Shown piece after piece: positions 60,030-64,000 of a stretch of DNA of 64,000 nt. This DNA is from Protula sp. h YS-2021 (taxonomy: Eukaryota; Annelida; Polychaeta; Sabellida; Serpulidae), in NCBI GenBank assembly GCA_949752745.1, contig OX457034.1, forward strand, positions 7,028,904 to 7,092,903, in the 5' to 3' direction. The notes under the pieces were generated by a model. It searched no databases. It was not told the DNA's origin and was given only the letters and a program-made list of their open reading frames with translations. Within the stretch, counting starts at the first letter, position 1. Every line of letters starts with the position of its first letter. Position numbers and translations under genes: made by a program.

Positions 60030-60800
60030 CCCCCATATAAAAGCCCCGTGGCTCTTATTAGGAAACTGTTTCCCAATAGAAGCCCCGGGGCTTCTATTTG
60101 GAGTTAACATAAAGACCTGGAAAAATCGTTTCCTAATAAAAGCCCCCTCCTTCCCTGCAAGTCTTTTTAGAACTCGTGTTTACTCGCATGCAGACACGGT
60201 GCACTTAATCCTTTGATATGAGGCAGCCCCTAGAAATGTTCTGCGTCATTGCTTAATCCTGTGTTTTGCACAAGGCCAAGAGACACCCCCCTTCCCCACT
60301 GCCACCTTTACTCCGGAGTATAACTGGAAATATAACGGGCCGAGTACTGAAACGGGCGGCGTGATGTTACCCCTCCTTCCCTGCAAGTCTTTTAGAACTC
60401 GTGTTTACTCGTCGCAATGCAGACACGGTGCACTTTATCCTTTGATGTGAGGCAAAGCCCTAGACACATTCTGCGTCGTTGCTTAATCCTGTGCTTCGCA
60501 CAAGGCAACCCCCCAACTTTACCAGACTTTTTTAGCTACTGTTGTTTTTTGTGTGTTTTGTTATTTTTTGTGCGGATATCTGCAGCATGTAGCGCTTTAA
60601 TAAGAGATTGAAGGTAAATTTTCTTTTTTTCCAATAAAAACTTATCGACACCCCCCCCCCCCCCCGCCATCTAAAAAATAGAAGCCCCGGGGCTCTAATT
60701 AGGAAACTGTTTCCTGATAGAAACCCCGGGGCTTCTATTTGGTTTCTAAATGAGCGCCTGAAATTGGCCAGTTTCCAAATAGAAGCCTTGGGCTTTTTTT
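60030..60800. repeat. Cluster of GAAGCCCCGGGGCTTC palindromes and direct repeats
   Basis: Near 60078-60101 the sequence AATAGAAGCCCC/GGGGCTTCTATT is a perfect palindrome; complete or half copies recur near 60050, 60680, 60725 and 60780, several next to TAGGAAACTGTTTCC(C/T), itself a short palindrome. A roughly 130-bp block (CCTTCCCTGCAAGTCTTTTT through TTGCTTAATCCTGTG) is present twice, at about 60148-60275 and 60371-60505. Confidence 0.8.
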
Positions 60801-61879
60801 CGGAAACTCCTGGTATAGTTTTGCCAATTACGATGTGCTGTTCAATTTTATGCTTCTCTTCTTGCAGTGGAAAAGCGCTTTTTCATCGCTGTTGGTGGGA
60901 ATTACATGTTTCAACCTTTGTTCGCTGTTTTTTTCAACTCGCGGTTTGGGTGATGCCGACTTTCGACAGCAATATTCAAGCTCACGATGAATTCTACTTC
61001 TGCAGACTCTAATTAACAAGCAAGTATTTGTGAAACACAAGCAGGCCCCAACCGCCCCGAAATTCATAGGGATATAAAGCGATGACGGACAGACACCCAA
61101 ACCTATAGGCCCCAATCCGCAGGGCTGGGGCCTAACAACCATCCGTATGTGTAAGTATAGCAAAATAACTCCCGAGGAGTCTGTTCGAAAGCCAGTCAAC
61201 GAGAGGCAATCAATGACAATGCTACGAACTTTAAATCTCCATACTTTTGGCCTGTGTATTGTTGAAACCTAAGTTTTGAGTTTTTTTGAAGCCAGATAGA
61301 CACACAAACAATTTCGCCGTTTTGTTTTACGGCGCAGATGTTTCTAGCTTTTGGAAATAAAAATTATCACTGGGACACAGTATTAGTTTCACGTGGACAA
61401 AACATCAAACTCGCTTTACAATTCAGAAAGAACAGGGCCAAAGTTATAAACGCTTTTGGAGGTTGCCACATTTTTATTTTTCCACATCTTTATAAAGGTT
61501 AAATAAACTAGAAATTTTAAAGTTGTCGAGAAAAATCACCTTTGTTCTTTTCTCTTATTTCTTTCTGTCAATGTTGCTTCCCTAAAACAGTGATAAGATT
61601 TTAGTTTGAGCATGCGCACTATGAACTACGATCTGATTTATATCCAAAATGATGCGAAAATCCGGCTTTATCGCTCGTTTCTACCGAAATCTACGAAGTC
61701 GGTGGTAAAGATATATTTTCAAAGCAACGCAGTTATTGTATCCAACCAAAACACTTCTACAGTTATGTGAGTGAAGACATTCTATTATCTTTGACAGTTA
61801 TTCAATGCAAAGTCTTTTTTCTGTAAAAGAAAATGTAAACAATGGCTATTTGACTAATGGCTAAAAGGCATCGTCGTTC

Positions 61880-62012
61880 TGAAGTGTTGTATATATGTGT
61901 AGCAACTAGCCAATGCGGTTACTTCCGGCTGTAAATAAAACATGACGGCAACTTAGCGTCTGTTTAATTTTATGAAGTGTTTCCTCGCGACCACCTCGCA
62001 TGCAGAACGAAT
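61880..62012 (+). mobile_element. Possible remnant of a 5' LTR
   Basis: TGTTGTATATATGTGTAG through an AATAAA to GCATGCAGAACGAATGGTGA, lying just upstream of a gag remnant. ATGGTGACGAGCAAATTG resembles the start of the internal region of some Ty3/gypsy elements. The boundaries are uncertain and no second LTR is in the window. Confidence 0.35.
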
Positions 62013-62138
62013 GGTGACGAGCAAATTGTGTTGCGGTGCACCAAGGAGGTTATGAAGATCAGGTGGAGAAGTAAGACGCAGAGGATAGTGTCGAAGATAG
62101 CAGAAAAGTGAGTGTTTGCTAAAGTTGACTGATGAATC

Positions 62139-62392
62139 ATGGCATTACTGATTGGACGACTGGGACCCTTTGATGCGACTGCTGGTTATTCAGAGCTGTA
62201 TAAAGAGAGGTAAGAGCAGTATTTCATTTCCAACGACGTTTCCGATGAGAAAAAAAGTTGCTGTGACTCTTAGTCTGATTGGCGGGAAAGCCTATTCCTT
62301 GCTACATAGCCTGTGTTTACCGGACAAAAGTAGTATGAAAAGGCCGGTTCTACGCCAGGAAGTGACGTCATACTGTCTGGACCGGAAGTGAC
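62139..62392 (+). pseudogene. Decayed Ty3/gypsy-type retrotransposon gag fragment
   Basis: The reading beginning MALLIGRLGPFDATAGYSEL is followed after about 24 codons by an in-frame TAA, then continues EQYFISNDVSDEKKVAVTL and IGGKAYSLLHSLCLPDK before homology ends. The LGPFD, QYF-ND-KK-AV-LS-IGGKAY pattern is typical of the capsid region of marine-animal Ty3/gypsy elements. The stop codon and the absence of nucleocapsid, protease or polymerase sequence mark it as dead. Confidence 0.6.
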
Positions 62393-62469
62393 GTCATAGG
62401 CGTAGTCATGGCAACGTGTTGTTGTGATGGCAACGAAGTGCTTGGAAGCCTAGCCTAGCCCTAGAAAGT

Positions 62470-62592
62470 GTTGACCCCCCCAAGACATATTATGTACCGA
62501 CCCCCCCCCCCTCGTCGGACATACTATGTACCGACCCCCCTCCCCTCGTCGGACATACTATGTACCGACCCCCCCCCCCCCCCCCCGGCGAG
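62470..62592. repeat. About 45-bp tandem repeat with poly-C, three copies
   Basis: Unit GTCGGACATACTATGTACCG followed by A and a run of 8-18 C. Confidence 0.85.
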
Positions 62593-62599
62593 CAACATT

Positions 62600-62790
62600 C
62601 TGTCAAGTCAGCTTAAGTTACATCAGTGGGGTATATAAGGGATGAGCACTCAGCAACAACAGTGACATTCATATCGGTAAGTGGAGCAAGGAAGCAAAAG
62701 TTACACACCACAATTGGATCACATCACAGTGGTATATAAGCAATGACATCCAGTGATAGTCAGTGACAACCAATTCGGTAAGTGTTTATT
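62600..62790 (+). promoter_or_regulatory. Two tandem copies of a TATA promoter module with splice donors
   Basis: AAGTTACATCAGTGGGGTATATAAGG (TATA at 62632) and AAGTTACACACC ... CATCACAGTGGTATATAAGC (TATA at 62733) are about 100 bp apart. Each is followed by CAGTGACA and then by CG|GTAAGTG (donors at 62677 and 62778). A third module (TATA at 63483) lies beyond the repeat array. The alternating order suggests one promoter plus leader was tandemly copied. Confidence 0.55.
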
Positions 62791-63465
62791 GAAACTTTAT
62801 AAATAAAAAGTGAACTTTGTAAACAAACTTTAGTTATTTGCATAATTGAAACTCATTTAAACTTTGTAAACAAACTTTGTAAACAAACTTTGTAAACAAA
62901 CTTTAGTTATTTACATTATTGAAACTTTGTAAACAAACTTTGTAAGCAAACTTTGTAAACAAACTTTAGTTATTTGCATAATTGAAACTCATTGAAACTT
63001 TGTAAACAAACTTCATAAACAAACTTTGTAAACAAACTTTGTAAACAAACTTTAGTTATTTGCATAATTGAAACTCATTGAAACTTTGTAAACAAACTTT
63101 GTAAGCAAACTCTGTAAACAAACTTTAGTTATTTGCATAATTGAAACTCATTGAAACTTTGTAAGCAAACTCTGTAAACAAACTTTAGTTATTTGCATAA
63201 TTGAAACTTTGTAAACAAACTTTGTAAACAAACTTTGTAAATAAACTTTGTAAACAAACTTTATAAACAAACTTTTTAAACAAACTTTGTAAACAAACTT
63301 TGTTAACAAACTTTGTAAACAAACCTTGTAAACAAACTTTAGATATTTACATAATTGAAACTTTGTAAACAAACAAACTTTGTAAACAAACTTTGTAAAC
63401 AAACTTTGTAAACAAACTTTGATTATTTGCATAATTGAACCTTTATAAACCAGTTTGAGCAAGTT
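62780..63465. repeat. Array of GTAAACAAAC and TTATTTGCATAATTG units
   Basis: More than twenty exact GTAAACAAAC 10-mers at about 13-bp spacing (AAACTTTGTAAAC), interrupted by six TTATTTGCATAATTGAAAC blocks and two variants. GTAAACA is the forkhead consensus and ATTTGCAT is the POU octamer. The array fills the interval between the GTAAGT donor at 62778 and the TTTCAG acceptor at 63521-63523, so it would be an intron if that donor is used. Confidence 0.88.
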
Positions 63466-63482
63466 ACACATCATCGGAGTGG

Positions 63483-63490
63483 TATAAAAG
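63483..63490 (+). promoter_or_regulatory. TATA box (third promoter module)
   Basis: TATAAAAG in GGAGTGGTATAAAAGGAAG, preceded by AAGTTACACATCATC as in the two upstream modules. It lies 67 bp before the ATG at 63550. Confidence 0.6.
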
Positions 63491-63549
63491 GAAGAGTGAA
63501 ACGTATATTTTACTTCATTTCAGTTCTAGCAACAGCAACAGCAACAACG

Positions 63550-64000
63550 ATGGCAACAGTCTACTGTCATGGTTGCGATGTGACATTTCCATCTCTGGAA
63601 TTGTTCGTGGCACAGACATGCAAACCAGCTAGGATGAAACGTGCTCGTGAAGAGCTTGTTGAGCAGATTGAAGCCAAGAGACGAAAGACCTTACAAGATG
63701 GTGCTGAAAGACCTGATCCAGTCCTCTGCTGTAAATGCATCAAAATATTTCCATCTTTGGATGTATTTGAGACACATGCATGTGAAAATATGTCTCATGA
63801 AGAACAAAGAAAGAAAGAGACAGGACAAGTAGGCAGAGGCAGAAGAGTGAGTCTTGGTGGAAACGCACAGGAAAGACGGTTTGAGCCTGAAGATGGATCG
63901 GATTTGTTACTTGAAATGCGACAACAAGAGAATCGAATCAAGAGACATTTGTTAGAGACGTTAAACCATGGCATGAAATGGTATATTGTGGTACATGCAC
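63550..64000 (+). CDS. N terminus of a two-zinc-finger protein, possibly of a mobile-element DNA polymerase; runs off the right edge
   Basis: An open frame of 150 codons from ATG (CAACGATGG) to the window end. Two related fingers are visible: Cys6-x2-Cys9 with FPSLELF and Cys24 (a Gln where the His should be), then Cys60/61-x-Cys63 with FPSLDVF and His76-x-Cys78. Between them is a basic segment (MKRAREELVEQIEAKRRK), and the visible end reads ENRIKRHLLETLNHGMKWYI. Finger pairs followed by a GMKWYI-V-type segment remind me of the N-terminal regions of large proteins in Polinton/Maverick-like elements of invertebrates; that is recollection, not a search. Codon use is plainer and more AT-rich than in the neighbouring cellular genes. 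The promoter modules and array upstream probably drive it. Confidence 0.5.
   Translation, partial: MATVYCHGCDVTFPSLELFVAQTCKPARMKRAREELVEQIEAKRRKTLQDGAERPDPVLCCKCIKIFPSLDVFETHACENMSHEEQRKKETGQVGRGRRVSLGGNAQERRFEPEDGSDLLLEMRQQENRIKRHLLETLNHGMKWYIVVHA

Noticed and set aside
62152..62391. Plus-strand frame as a cellular gene
   Set aside because: It is an out-of-frame reading partly overlapping the decayed gag.

Overview
This is a stretch of animal nuclear genome: spliced genes with GT-AG introns, TATA boxes, a tRNA-derived SINE, LTR-element debris, long poly-C/poly-G runs and very many minisatellites. The recognisable genes (a PANK4-type pantothenate kinase and a centrobin orthologue) fit a deuterostome. 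Minisatellites that overlap exon ends and their splice donors recall arrays I remember being described in amphioxus genes, so a lancelet (Branchiostoma-like) is my best guess, at moderate confidence.

Layout. (1) About 1-6.5 kb, minus strand: the 5' part of PANK4 (first five coding exons, start codon at 6545), running off the left edge. (2) About 10.0-13.5 kb, plus strand, divergent from PANK4: a five-exon, 411-residue type I membrane protein that I do not recognise. (3) About 13.5-23.3 kb: no convincing gene; tandem repeats, including one rich in TCACGTGA. (4) 23.6-58.9 kb, minus strand: centrobin, for which I can build a 22-coding-exon model (1,958 residues) with every splice phase consistent. 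(5) Inside its about 15.4-kb intron 14, on the opposite strand: a TATA-driven small coiled-coil gene (31.2-34.1 kb) and a 1,251-residue protein with a C-terminal NHL beta-propeller (37.1-42.6 kb). (6) 59-62.4 kb: a foldback element, palindrome-rich repeats and a decayed Ty3/gypsy-type gag. (7) 62.6-64.0 kb: a triplicated TATA promoter module, an array of forkhead-like and octamer-like motifs, and the start of a two-zinc-finger protein, possibly the N terminus of a mobile-element polymerase.

The unifying observation is that at least six different introns in four genes begin with a tandem array whose unit copies the last bases of the preceding exon together with its 5' splice site. In two of them the copies have also acquired acceptor-like sequence, so each copy looks like a small in-frame cassette exon: 39 nt in centrobin intron 11, and 69 nt in the membrane-protein gene. 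Minisatellite growth at splice donors could therefore be a route to new exons or variable-length protein segments here.

The genes do not form an operon. PANK4 belongs to coenzyme A metabolism or metabolite repair and centrobin to centriole biology; the NHL protein and the membrane protein have no function assignable from sequence alone. All exon models are manual, made by reading codon continuity, splice consensus and phase; none is backed by transcripts.
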